Shown piece by piece: positions 1 through 8,843 of a DNA stretch of 64,000 nucleotides. The translations under genes and the position numbers were made by a program. The notes under the pieces are model-generated. The model searched no databases. It worked only from the letters and a program-made list of their open reading frames with translations, and was not told the origin of the DNA. Position 1 is the first letter of the stretch. The number at the start of each line of letters is the position of its first letter. Source of the DNA: Bacillota bacterium (lineage in GTDB: Bacteria; Bacillota; Clostridia; Lachnospirales; Lachnospiraceae); assembly GCA_023457255.1 (NCBI GenBank), contig JAEWMB010000026.1:186001-250000 (forward strand), written 5' to 3'.

Positions 1-3000
1 AACATGAAGGAATACGGAACTTTTTATAATCTTACTGAGAGCGCTGGGGCAGATAGTATTGCATATATCATATATACTTCTGGCAGCTCAGGAAAGCCAA
101 AAGGAACTCTCATAAAGCATAAAAATGCGATACGTCTTGTAAGAAATACGAATTATTATAATTTTAAGCAATGTAGAATGTTACAGGCTGCTTCAATCTC
201 TTTTGATGCATCGGCTTTTGAAATATGGGGGCCACTCTTAAATGGAGGCAGTCTGGATATTGTTACAACGAAAGAATTATTAAATACAGAAGTTTTGAAA
301 AACCATATAGTATGCAATGAATTAAATATAATGCTATTGACTACCATGCTGTTTAATAATCTAGTAACCATGGATGTATCTATCTTTGATTCGGTAGCCT
401 GTATTTTAATTGGTGGTGAAAAAATATCGGAGACACATGTGGAACTGCTGAAAAATCACAATCCAAAGATTCGCATAATTAATGCATATGGTCCAACGGA
501 AAATGGTACCATTACATCTACCTATGAGATAGATAAAATAGAACAGAAAAAAGAACTGCCCATTGGAAAACCAATCGCTAATACAACAGTTTACGTAGTT
601 AGGGATAATCGAATATGTGGGATTGGAATTCCAGGAGAACTTTGTGTTGCGGGAGATGGGCTTGCCAGCGGCTATTTAAAGCAACCTGAACTGACGCAGG
701 AGAAATTCACAGAAATTCCGGATGTAAAAGTGCGTATATATAAAACGGGAGATCTGTCAAGATGGCTGCCAGATGGAAACCTCGAATTTTTAGGGAGAAT
801 GGATCAACAGATAAAAATAAGGGGATACCGAATTGAACTTGGTGAAATTGAGAATCGGCTATTACAAAACGACAATATAAAAAATGCTGTAGTTTTGTGT
901 AAGCAGGATGAGAAAAGTGATAACTATCTTTGTGGTTATCTTGTATTCAAAAAAGATATCAGTACAAAAGAGCTTAGAAATTTTTTGGCTCTGACATTAC
1001 CGGAGTATATGATTCCATCAGAATTTTGCCGCGTAAATATGATTCCAACTACGTCTAACGGAAAAATAGATAAGAGTAAACTTGTGGAGATAGCTGAAGT
1101 AATAGAAAGCGGTAATTCTTTTGCAGAACCTAAAAATGAAACCGAGCAAAAATTATTAACTCTCTGGCAAGAATTGTTTCATAGGAAGAATATCAGTACT
1201 ACAGACAATTTCTTTGCATTAGGAGGTAATTCATTAAATGCCATTGTTCTTATCTCTAAAATGAGAACCGAATTTAAGAAAGAGGTACAGATAGAGCAGA
1301 TATTTGAGAATCCTACAATTTGTGGCATTGCGATGAAACTGGGTGGAATCGAGTCAGCCGTTTTTGAAGGGATACCTAAAGTGGGATGTTCAGAGTGGTA
1401 TAAGACTTCACATGCACAAAAAAGAATGTATATTTTATATCAAATGGAGAAAGGCAGTACCAATTATAACGTACCGAAAATCGTACGTATTTATGGAAAT
1501 TTGAATGTTGATAAGATAGAATCTTGTATCAGAAAGCTGATAAACCGACATCAAATCCTTAGGTCTTCTTACCATATAGTTGATAATGAGATTGTTCAAA
1601 AGGTTCATGAAGAATTTGAATTTCAGTTGGAGAATCTGGAAAGCAACAGAAACCTTCAAGACGTTATAGGTGACTTCATAAGGCCTTTTGATCTTAGTAC
1701 TGTACCAGTTGTACACGCAGGAGTTCTAAAGGAATCGGAGGAAAGTTACCTGCTTATGATTGATATTCCGCATATAGCAACGGACGGTACCTCCAATGTT
1801 ATTTTTTGGAATGATTTCTGGAGTTTATATGACGGAAAAGATATGAAAGAATCATCAATTCAATATGTTGATTATGCAGAATGGGAGCATTGCGAAGCTA
1901 ATAAATTAAATAGAATGAGACAGAAAGAATTTTGGATAAAGAAGTTAAGTGGTGAGATTCCAGTACTGCAAATGATTCCGGATTATAAAAGGCCAAAGGT
2001 AAGAAGCTTTGAAGGAGAAAACATAGCATTTGAAGTAAGTTCAGCAGTAACAAAGCAGTTGACATTACTGGCAGAACGTACGGGAACTACCATGTATATG
2101 ATTTTATTGGCGGCCGTGAATGTTATGTTCAGTAAATATACTGCTCAGGAGGATATCATTATAGGGACGCCTGTAGCAGGAAGAAATCATACTGATTTGC
2201 AAGATATCATAGGGATGTTTGTCAATACGCTTGCCATGAGGAATCAGCCGAAACCCAATATGCAGTTTGAGGAATTTTTACAGGGAGTTAAAACAAATAC
2301 CCTGGAAGCATTTTCAAATCAGAATTATCCATTTGAAGAATTAATTGAGAATATCGGATTTCAAAAAGATAGCAGCAGAAATCCATTATTTGATGTGATG
2401 TTCGTGTATCAAAACATGGATTATATGAAGGAGATGGTTTTCAGTCATAAGGTAGAAGAAATTCAAATGGATATGAATTTTTCAAAGTTCGACTTAACGA
2501 TTATAAGTACAAAAAGAGAGGAACAGTTACAATTTGCGGTGGAGTATTGCACAAAGATTTACAGTAGGCAGGCAATGGAGTATCTGATAAATCATTTTGC
2601 AGAGATCTTGCAGCAAATTGCTGCTGACAGTACAAAAAAAATATCGGAAATTGATATGATTACACAAGAAGAAAAGGATAGGATTCTTAAGGAATTTAAT
2701 AATACAAAGGATTATTATGATACAACAGAGACTGTACCTGATTTGTTTATGAAAAAAGTATTAAGGCATGGTCATATGACTGCTATAATAGAAGGTTCTA
2801 ACAGTATCAGTTACCATAAGCTCAATCGTATGACAAATGGGCTTGCAAGAAGATTAAAAGATCAAGGAATCAAGCATCATGATATTATAGGAATTTACAC
2901 CCAAAAAAGCAGTTATACAATTATCTCCATGATTGCTGCCATGAAGGTTGGGGCAACGTATTTGCTAATCGACGAGCGTACTCCAACGGAACGAATTCAA

Positions 3001-5190
3001 TTTATGCTTAAAGATGCCGGCTGTTCTATGGTTCTTACATACAAGACTACTATGGAACTAAACGAAGTTAAATGTCTCTCCTTAGAGGAGGAAATTGTAG
3101 AAACTGAGGAGGAATTACAATTTGTCTCTCAACCAGATGATATTTGTTACATCATATATACTTCAGGCTCTACAGGAAATCCCAAAGGGGTAATGGTAAC
3201 CCAGAAAAATGTGGTGAATTATTGCAGCAGTAGCAAGCAAAGTATATATGGAAGGTTATACGAAAATGGAGTGAAAACAATTGTTTCAGTTACTACACCA
3301 GCATTTGACATATTTGTAACGGAAACCATTCTGCCATTGCTGCATGGTATGACAATTGTTATTGCAGATACACTTCAGGAAACAAGCGGAAAAGCATTTG
3401 CTGTCTTAATGGAGAATACAAATATAGACGCTATCCAGACAACACCTTCTCGTATAAAATTATATTTAGAAGAAGAGGAATTTGTACAAGGAATTAGACA
3501 TTTAAAGGTAATCACAGTTGGCGGAGAAGCAATGGATGAGGAGTTCGCCAGAAGGATTCATACATTGACTGAAGCTAAACTGATTAATGCATACGGGCCG
3601 ACAGAGACTACTGTAGCTGCAACAATATATGAGGTTCCGCAAAAGCTTCCTGGAATAATTCCAATTGGAAAACCATTATCAAACACTCAGATATATATTC
3701 TTAATGAGAGCGAACTATGTGGTATTGGAGTACCGGGAGAACTATGTATTGCTGGTGACGGTGTAAGTAAGGGTTATTTTGAAAAACAAGAGATGACTAC
3801 CGAAAAATTTGTTGATAATCCATATGGTGTAAACAAGTTATACCGCACTGGTGACTATGCCAGATGGTTACCGGATGGCAATATAGAATTCCTTGGCAGA
3901 TTAGACAATCAGGTAAAGGTACGGGGGATTCGCATTGAGTTAGAAGAAATAGAAGCTGTATTACTTAGGCACTCTTTAATTAAGGAGGCAGTTGTTCTGC
4001 TTAATAAGAAGAACAATGAAAGTACCCTCTGTGCTTATATAGTGACAGATGGAAAATTAAAGACTTCAGAACTTAAAGGGTATCTTGCTGAAACTTTACC
4101 GTACTATATGATACCGGAACGCTTCTTACAGGTTTTAGAGATTCCATTAACAATGAACGGTAAAATTGATCAAAGAAAGCTGCTGCAAATGGGAAGAGAA
4201 TTGGAGGTTGGTACTGTATTTGCTTACCCTGAAAACGATAGGCAAGCTAGGTTGCTTGCTATATGGGAAAAATTACTGAACCGTAGCAATATCAGCGTAA
4301 GTGAAGATTTTTATATGAGTGGTGGAAATTCAATAAGAACAATATTATTAGCATCGAAAATTGCAAAGGAATTTGATGTAGAAGTATCTGCTATTGATAT
4401 TATGAAGTATACGACGATTCAGAAATTAGACGAGTACATATCATTAGCAAGCAAGTTGAATTATAGAAATCCTGTTAGTGACAATGTTGTATTACTGAAA
4501 GAATGTAAGAACACGGATAAAAAATTATTTATGATTCATGATGTAAGTGGGGAGGTAGCTGGATATTTAGAAATCTGCGAACATTTGGATATGGATATTA
4601 ATGTATATGGAATTCAAAGCAGCATAGGCACATTAATACCACAGCATATTACAATAGAAGAAATGGCAGGTGATTACTTACAAGTCATAAATCAGATTCA
4701 ACCAGAAGGAGATATTATATTAGCGGGTTGGAGTGCTGGAGGGTTATTAGCACTTGAAATAGCTCTGCAAGCAGAACAAAGTGGAAGACATATTAATCAA
4801 ATTCTCTTTTTTGACACTTACATGATAAAGGACGATGGGGATACTGGCAATGATATTGAACTTTGTATTTCAGATATTAATCAGCAAGACATCTTTTATA
4901 AGGCAGTAAACGGTTCAGCAATTGAAGATAAAAATGAACTTATACAAAAAATAAATGTAGCAAGGAACATATCATATGCGTGCAGTGGATATCTTCCACA
5001 CGAAAAAATTCATACCAATGCTATTTATTATAAAGCAATGAAAGGAGCGGAAAGTATTAATTTGCCAATAGAGGATTACATTGATGGCACTATTAAAATT
5101 TATGAGATTCCAGGAGATCATTTTACGATGATGAGTGGAAATAATGCAAGAATAATAGCGGAATCTTTCAAGAAATATGCAAATAATTAG
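1..5190 (+). CDS. Non-ribosomal peptide synthetase, A-PCP-C-A-PCP-TE, 5' end outside the window
   Basis: The reading frame is open at base 1, so this is the C-terminal part of a larger NRPS. Counting from the first ATG (base 4), adenylation domain 1 shows YTSGSSGKPKG near 24, NAYGPTE near 160, YKTGDLSRW near 246 and NGKID near 353. Carrier domain 1 has LGGNSL with Ser near 410. A condensation domain spans about 470-900; its core motif reads PHIATDG near 589, so the first His of HHxxxDG is Pro while the second, catalytic His is kept. Adenylation domain 2 has YTSGSTGNPKG near 1052 and NAYGPTETT near 1195. Carrier 2 has SGGNSI near 1439. A type I thioesterase ends the chain (GWSAGG near 1575, GDHF near 1704), so this is the releasing module. 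Hand alignment to GrsA gives pockets starting D-A-F (module 1, perhaps a hydrophobic residue) and D-I-T (module 2, resembling Asn/Asp codes); substrate calls are weak. Confidence 0.96.
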   Translation, partial: NMKEYGTFYNLTESAGADSIAYIIYTSGSSGKPKGTLIKHKNAIRLVRNTNYYNFKQCRMLQAASISFDASAFEIWGPLLNGGSLDIVTTKELLNTEVLKNHIVCNELNIMLLTTMLFNNLVTMDVSIFDSVACILIGGEKISETHVELLKNHNPKIRIINAYGPTENGTITSTYEIDKIEQKKELPIGKPIANTTVYVVRDNRICGIGIPGELCVAGDGLASGYLKQPELTQEKFTEIPDVKVRIYKTGDLSRWLPDGNLEFLGRMDQQIKIRGYRIELGEIENRLLQNDNIKNAVVLCKQDEKSDNYLCGYLVFKKDISTKELRNFLALTLPEYMIPSEFCRVNMIPTTSNGKIDKSKLVEIAEVIESGNSFAEPKNETEQKLLTLWQELFHRKNISTTDNFFALGGNSLNAIVLISKMRTEFKKEVQIEQIFENPTICGIAMKLGGIESAVFEGIPKVGCSEWYKTSHAQKRMYILYQMEKGSTNYNVPKIVRIYGNLNVDKIESCIRKLINRHQILRSSYHIVDNEIVQKVHEEFEFQLENLESNRNLQDVIGDFIRPFDLSTVPVVHAGVLKESEESYLLMIDIPHIATDGTSNVIFWNDFWSLYDGKDMKESSIQYVDYAEWEHCEANKLNRMRQKEFWIKKLSGEIPVLQMIPDYKRPKVRSFEGENIAFEVSSAVTKQLTLLAERTGTTMYMILLAAVNVMFSKYTAQEDIIIGTPVAGRNHTDLQDIIGMFVNTLAMRNQPKPNMQFEEFLQGVKTNTLEAFSNQNYPFEELIENIGFQKDSSRNPLFDVMFVYQNMDYMKEMVFSHKVEEIQMDMNFSKFDLTIISTKREEQLQFAVEYCTKIYSRQAMEYLINHFAEILQQIAADSTKKISEIDMITQEEKDRILKEFNNTKDYYDTTETVPDLFMKKVLRHGHMTAIIEGSNSISYHKLNRMTNGLARRLKDQGIKHHDIIGIYTQKSSYTIISMIAAMKVGATYLLIDERTPTERIQFMLKDAGCSMVLTYKTTMELNEVKCLSLEEEIVETEEELQFVSQPDDICYIIYTSGSTGNPKGVMVTQKNVVNYCSSSKQSIYGRLYENGVKTIVSVTTPAFDIFVTETILPLLHGMTIVIADTLQETSGKAFAVLMENTNIDAIQTTPSRIKLYLEEEEFVQGIRHLKVITVGGEAMDEEFARRIHTLTEAKLINAYGPTETTVAATIYEVPQKLPGIIPIGKPLSNTQIYILNESELCGIGVPGELCIAGDGVSKGYFEKQEMTTEKFVDNPYGVNKLYRTGDYARWLPDGNIEFLGRLDNQVKVRGIRIELEEIEAVLLRHSLIKEAVVLLNKKNNESTLCAYIVTDGKLKTSELKGYLAETLPYYMIPERFLQVLEIPLTMNGKIDQRKLLQMGRELEVGTVFAYPENDRQARLLAIWEKLLNRSNISVSEDFYMSGGNSIRTILLASKIAKEFDVEVSAIDIMKYTTIQKLDEYISLASKLNYRNPVSDNVVLLKECKNTDKKLFMIHDVSGEVAGYLEICEHLDMDINVYGIQSSIGTLIPQHITIEEMAGDYLQVINQIQPEGDIILAGWSAGGLLALEIALQAEQSGRHINQILFFDTYMIKDDGDTGNDIELCISDINQQDIFYKAVNGSAIEDKNELIQKINVARNISYACSGYLPHEKIHTNAIYYKAMKGAESINLPIEDYIDGTIKIYEIPGDHFTMMSGNNARIIAESFKKYANN

Positions 5191-5224
5191 TCATGCTGAT
5201 CCAGTATTAGAATGGAGATAAAGA

Positions 5225-6172
5225 ATGATAAAAAAATTAACAAATATACAGCCATTTAATGATTTCAATTTTTACTCCTGTTACTTTAACTCATTAATTG
5301 CTTCCTGTGAGTATTACCATGTTGATTATATTAATATTGTAACTAACTATATATCAAGATATTATCAGGAAGATCAGACTTTTTACATGAAGTATACAGA
5401 AGTTGAACTTATGGATGATATTTTAGAACGAAGTGGACTTTATTTACAAGAATATAAGCACGATACTTCCTTTATTGAGTTTTGTAAAACTGCTATTGAT
5501 TTAGGGGCTCCAGTTTTGACAAATGTAGATTGGTTTTATATGAGTAATCTTAAATCAGTCTATGGAAAAGTGCATCGGTTTCATACTGTTCTTGTTATCG
5601 GCTATGATGAGGAAAAGAGAATATTTAATATCTTTGACCAGAGATTTGTTGATACTTTGACTTATCACGAGTGTGAAATACCGTATGATGATTTAGTAAA
5701 TGCAAATGCGGAATATACCAAAAAAATTAAGGATAGTGCATGGGCGGTGCATAAGATACTTCAAAAGACAGAGAAGAATCAACCTATTGATTATAAAGAA
5801 CTTTATTTGAAACATATTATGAATCAGTATGTACTGGAAGAACGTATAGCAGTATTAGAACGAATAAAGGAAAATATGCCCGTTATTTTAAAGAATACTT
5901 TTAATAATAATATAGTTCCTCTGTTGGTTGAGAATCTGAATCAAATTACAAATCATAAATTTGTAGAACGGTATTTGGTAAATCATTTGCTTCATGATTC
6001 CATTATTGAAAATAATATTGGGATAACAATGGATAAATGGGCCGTTATTCGCACTAGAATATTAAAATGCAGTTTTATAGAAAAAATTAATAATGAAGAT
6101 ATTAAAATTATAAATCAAGAAATGGATGATATTATACAGGGCGAAAAGAATTTAAAAAATATGATAATATGA
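5225..6172 (+). CDS. NRPS-linked protein, possible cysteine-peptidase/BtrH-like fold
   Basis: This 315-residue cytosolic protein starts 34 bases after the NRPS stop behind a GGAGA site, so it is almost certainly cotranscribed. The N-terminal half has a Cys-containing segment (YSCYFNSL, Cys19) and later a His-rich strand (HRFHTVLVIGYDEE, His117 and His120) followed by an FNIFDQRF stretch. This arrangement resembles papain-like C39 or BtrH-type domains that accompany peptide and aminoglycoside biosynthesis. The C-terminal 130 residues are helical and charged, with no recognised motif. If the resemblance holds, it could transfer or hydrolyse an acyl group delivered by the NRPS carrier domain. 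This is an inference from weak similarity, and the gene may instead be an unclassified tailoring or immunity protein. No signal peptide or membrane segment is visible. Confidence 0.6.
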   Translation: MIKKLTNIQPFNDFNFYSCYFNSLIASCEYYHVDYINIVTNYISRYYQEDQTFYMKYTEVELMDDILERSGLYLQEYKHDTSFIEFCKTAIDLGAPVLTNVDWFYMSNLKSVYGKVHRFHTVLVIGYDEEKRIFNIFDQRFVDTLTYHECEIPYDDLVNANAEYTKKIKDSAWAVHKILQKTEKNQPIDYKELYLKHIMNQYVLEERIAVLERIKENMPVILKNTFNNNIVPLLVENLNQITNHKFVERYLVNHLLHDSIIENNIGITMDKWAVIRTRILKCSFIEKINNEDIKIINQEMDDIIQGEKNLKNMII

Positions 6173-6411
6173 TAATAAAACTGCTCACTTTAGATAAAGA
6201 GGTTTTTTCTCAATCATTCCAAGAAAGGATAGAATTACATGGAAAAGACTCAAATAAAAAGAATTGGGGAGTGAACTAAGCCAGAGGGGGGATAGTGTAT
6301 ATTGTGCAAGATTATAAATCATCAGTATTAGACAGGTAGATTAAAGCAACTTATAACCATTTTTACATTCCCGAATCATAAGTGAATCGTCTTTGGTAAT
6401 CGTTTGCACAT

Positions 6412-6448
6412 GACCGCTGTATTTGATCTTTAATCAGCTACAGCGGTC
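6412..6448 (+). terminator. Hairpin between the NRPS operon and the convergent pectate lyase gene
   Basis: The arms gaccgctgta (6412-6421) and tacagcggtc (6439-6448) pair perfectly over 10 bp around a 17-base loop, followed by ttcctctt on the plus strand. It lies between convergent genes and probably ends the NRPS transcript. The weak T-tract lowers certainty. The rest of the 6173-6607 gap is AT-rich and shows no credible gene. Confidence 0.55.
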
Positions 6449-6607
6449 TTCCTCTTAATTATTCACATTTAAAACCCCGTACAATTCCAATACACTTCTT
6501 ATGCTCCGCATTAATATTATAATATTAATCGGTGTCAATAATCCCTAAAATCAAACTTCAACCGAATCAAATTTACTACTTTAAAACAAATTTAAATAAT
6601 ATTATTT

Positions 6608-7621
6608 TTATTGATAAAATGAACAGTTTGTAACGGTAGCTCCTACAATTTTATCCTTACTTGCTCCTCCGGAAGAGATACAACCGGTAAACTTATGTTT
6701 TCCGGAAGCCGGTGCTTTTGGAAAATAGAAGTTTACATTGTTTTTTGTTCCAGTGCAATTTACTAAGGTAATATAACCGGTATTGTTATTTTGGTCAAAA
6801 CCTCTGGAACGATTTCCTGTGGCAGTACAATTTTCAAGATAATGATTATCCGCCGAATAATTACCTCCTACTTTAAATCCATTACCATTGCCGTCTCCTA
6901 CTCCGTTATAGGATGCTTCGCTGTCATATACCTTAACGATGTTTTTGGCATCATAAAAGTCAAATCCATCATCAGAATTATTGTATGCTTTACAAGAAGT
7001 AAAAACATTTCCAGGTCCGATCGTTAATTTCGCTGCAAAGCCATCCGCATTTTCACCATTCGTTTTTTTATCGTAATTGTAAGTGGAAGTAACACGATTA
7101 ATTGTATTATAAGATCCACCATTACTGATTTGCAAACCAGTATCTCCGCACTTAGTGATAAAACAATCTTGCACTCGGTTATAGTTTCCACTGATATGTA
7201 TTCCGTTATCCCCAGCACCAGTTATCGTTAAACCAGCAATAATCCAATAATTACCAGATATTTGAAACCCTCTGGAACTATCCGCATATGGCTGGCTAGA
7301 GAAGTCAATAACAGGACTATGTCCGCTGTAGTTTAATATTTTTATTGGTGCAGATGCCGTACCATTACTAGTTAGTTTAAATGTCGTAGAATAACTATAA
7401 GTTCCATTTAAAACAAAAATTGTTGTCCCCGCACTAGCTTTAGATAAAGCTTTTGTAAGAGTTTTAAAAGCTGTCGATTTAGTAGCGCCATCATTAGAGT
7501 CGCTGCCTGTGGTCGAAACATAATAATATGTGGTTGCAGCCTTTGCAGGAACACAGTGAAATAACCCCACAAACATCACACAAACAATCAATAAACTTAC
7601 TTTTTTATAAATTCTTGCCAT
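6608..7621 (-). CDS. Secreted pectate lyase, polysaccharide lyase family 9
   Basis: This 337-residue exoenzyme cleaves polygalacturonate by beta-elimination. Residues 1-28 form a classical signal peptide (Lys-rich start, hydrophobic core, cleavage after VPAKA). The mature protein opens with the DUF1565-like segment typical of right-handed beta-helix lyases (GSDSNDG, then a strand-rich helix of repeated N-x-I/V turns). The PL9 active site is clear: NADGFAAKL places Asp193 and catalytic-base Lys198, and NNSDDGFDFYDA gives Ca-binding acidic residues 217, 218 and 221. It lacks carbohydrate-binding or S-layer modules, so it is a compact single-domain lyase. An AAAGGGG site precedes the ATG. The gene is monocistronic and converges on the NRPS operon. 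Its promoter carries a palindrome over the -35 box, which suggests dedicated control. Confidence 0.9.
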   Translation of the reverse strand: MARIYKKVSLLIVCVMFVGLFHCVPAKAATTYYYVSTTGSDSNDGATKSTAFKTLTKALSKASAGTTIFVLNGTYSYSTTFKLTSNGTASAPIKILNYSGHSPVIDFSSQPYADSSRGFQISGNYWIIAGLTITGAGDNGIHISGNYNRVQDCFITKCGDTGLQISNGGSYNTINRVTSTYNYDKKTNGENADGFAAKLTIGPGNVFTSCKAYNNSDDGFDFYDAKNIVKVYDSEASYNGVGDGNGNGFKVGGNYSADNHYLENCTATGNRSRGFDQNNNTGYITLVNCTGTKNNVNFYFPKAPASGKHKFTGCISSGGASKDKIVGATVTNCSFYQ

Positions 7622-7768
7622 AATAATACCCCTTTGATTTATTTTTTGTTTGTGAATAATTAAGGTATAATTTTCAGCTTTGACTCGGTGCTATCTTTCG
7701 TAGAATTGAAAACTCAGCCTCCTTTTTTAAGTAGTATAAGCTAACTAGTATTTTATTTTGTCATACTG

Positions 7769-7797
7769 ATTTTAGCATATTTTGTAAGTACTTACAA
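7769..7797 (-). promoter_or_regulatory. Pectate lyase promoter with palindromic operator over the -35 box
   Basis: On the minus strand a TTGTAA hexamer (complement of 7792-7797) and TAAAAT (complement of 7769-7774) are 17 bases apart, a good sigma-A promoter. The -35 box is one half of a perfect 16-bp palindrome, ttgtaagtacttacaa (7782-7797), a likely repressor site. The leader to the ATG at 7621 would be about 140 bases, long enough for post-transcriptional control. Confidence 0.55.
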
Positions 7798-8058
7798 GAT
7801 AGAAAAACAAAAAATATCTCTTGAACTATATGAAATTATAGTTAATAATATATATCAGACGACTATTTATTGTGACTTTGCATGGTGATTTCTATCCTAA
7901 TCGACGAATATTTTCATTTTTTCGTAAGTTCTTTCTTCTTTGGTGTAAAGGAAGGTGGAATTTGTGAGAATTTATGCGAACTTTTAAGGGTAAGCAAGAT
8001 ACATCACAATTGCTCATAGTATTGTATTCCGCCGTGCGGATTACGGTGAATATGATAG

Positions 8059-8312
8059 GGAACATTACTACCTTTAAGCGCAGTGGAATATCAAGCGTTA
8101 GTTTCCGGCAAAACCTTTTCCGGAGCAATAGATAAAGCTCTTTATGCTCAGCATGATATTACCTTTATGAATAGTCTAAACAGCTTTTTGCTTTATTCAG
8201 TGGCTACCAAATAGGATTTTATCCGTTTTATCAAAAAGCAGCAGAAAATGATATTAAAAGGATGATTGAGGAAAGCTATGAACTTACAAAAGGACAGAAA
8301 AAGAAAAAATAG
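8059..8312 (+). pseudogene. Decayed coding remnant of unknown family, frameshifted
   Basis: No intact gene lies between the pectate lyase and the DUF2809 gene, but protein-like sequence is visible in two frames. From 8059, after a stop codon, one frame reads through SAVEYQALVSGKTF, SGAIDKALYAQHDITF and MNSLNSFLLYSVATK before stopping near 8216. From about 8185 another frame takes over as KQLFALFSGYQIGFYPFY, then KAAENDIKRMIEESYELTKG and a lysine tail ending at 8312. The two stretches look like one ancestral C-terminus joined by a frameshift near 8180-8215. No start codon or ribosome binding site is present. The family is not recognised. The tail overlaps the start of the next gene by 35 bases, as in a former operon. 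The flanking 7798-8058 segment shows nothing further. Confidence 0.35.
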
Positions 8313-8691
8313 AATCAAATATGCAGCAGTATGTATCTTACTGATTATTCTTGAGGTGCTGATAGCACTTTACGTACATGACAATTTTGTGCGCCCGTAT
8401 CTGGGGGATGTGTTGGTTGTTATTGTACTTTACACTGCAGTAAGGATAGTAATAACAAACAAGTGTGCCTTGCTGCCGCTGTATTTATTTATCTTTGCGG
8501 CAGGAGTGGAGTTTTTACAGTATTTTAAACTGGTACAGGTTTTAGAACTGCAGAATAATACCTTTTTTCGAATAATTCTTGGCTCGACATTTGATTGGAA
8601 GGATATTGTGTGTTATGGAGCAGGAGGTCTTATCTTAGGCATATATGAATGGAGGATTCGAAGCAGACAAGACACTTTTTATAGTGCGTAA
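8278..8691 (+). CDS. DUF2809 family integral membrane protein
   Basis: A small membrane protein of 137 residues. I chose the ATG at 8278 because GAGGA ends six bases upstream; an in-frame TTG at 8266 lies upstream of that site. After a basic N-terminus (KDRKRKNR) there are four hydrophobic segments: near 14-35, 42-60, 63-83 and 110-128. The GVEFLQYFKLV and FDWKDIVCYGAG segments are characteristic of DUF2809, a family of unknown function found in many Firmicutes and Bacteroidetes. The start overlaps the remnant of a decayed gene, so it may once have been the second gene of an operon. No enzymatic residues are evident and the function is unknown. Confidence 0.75.
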   Translation: MNLQKDRKRKNRIKYAAVCILLIILEVLIALYVHDNFVRPYLGDVLVVIVLYTAVRIVITNKCALLPLYLFIFAAGVEFLQYFKLVQVLELQNNTFFRIILGSTFDWKDIVCYGAGGLILGIYEWRIRSRQDTFYSA

Positions 8692-8843
8692 TACTAAGAG
8701 GTGATACTCATTACCTCAATATTGAAAGAAAAAAAACAACCCCTTTCTGATATATGCAGTGTTGTAATAGAAGCTATAGGAATATACTTATACAAATTAT
8801 AGTTTGGAATCTTATATTCCAAAAGCTAAAGGCGGGATTTTGT

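Noticed and set aside
7892..8128. 78-codon minus-strand frame upstream of the DUF2809 gene
   Set aside because: No ribosome binding site, unnatural composition, and it lies opposite the decayed plus-strand remnant.
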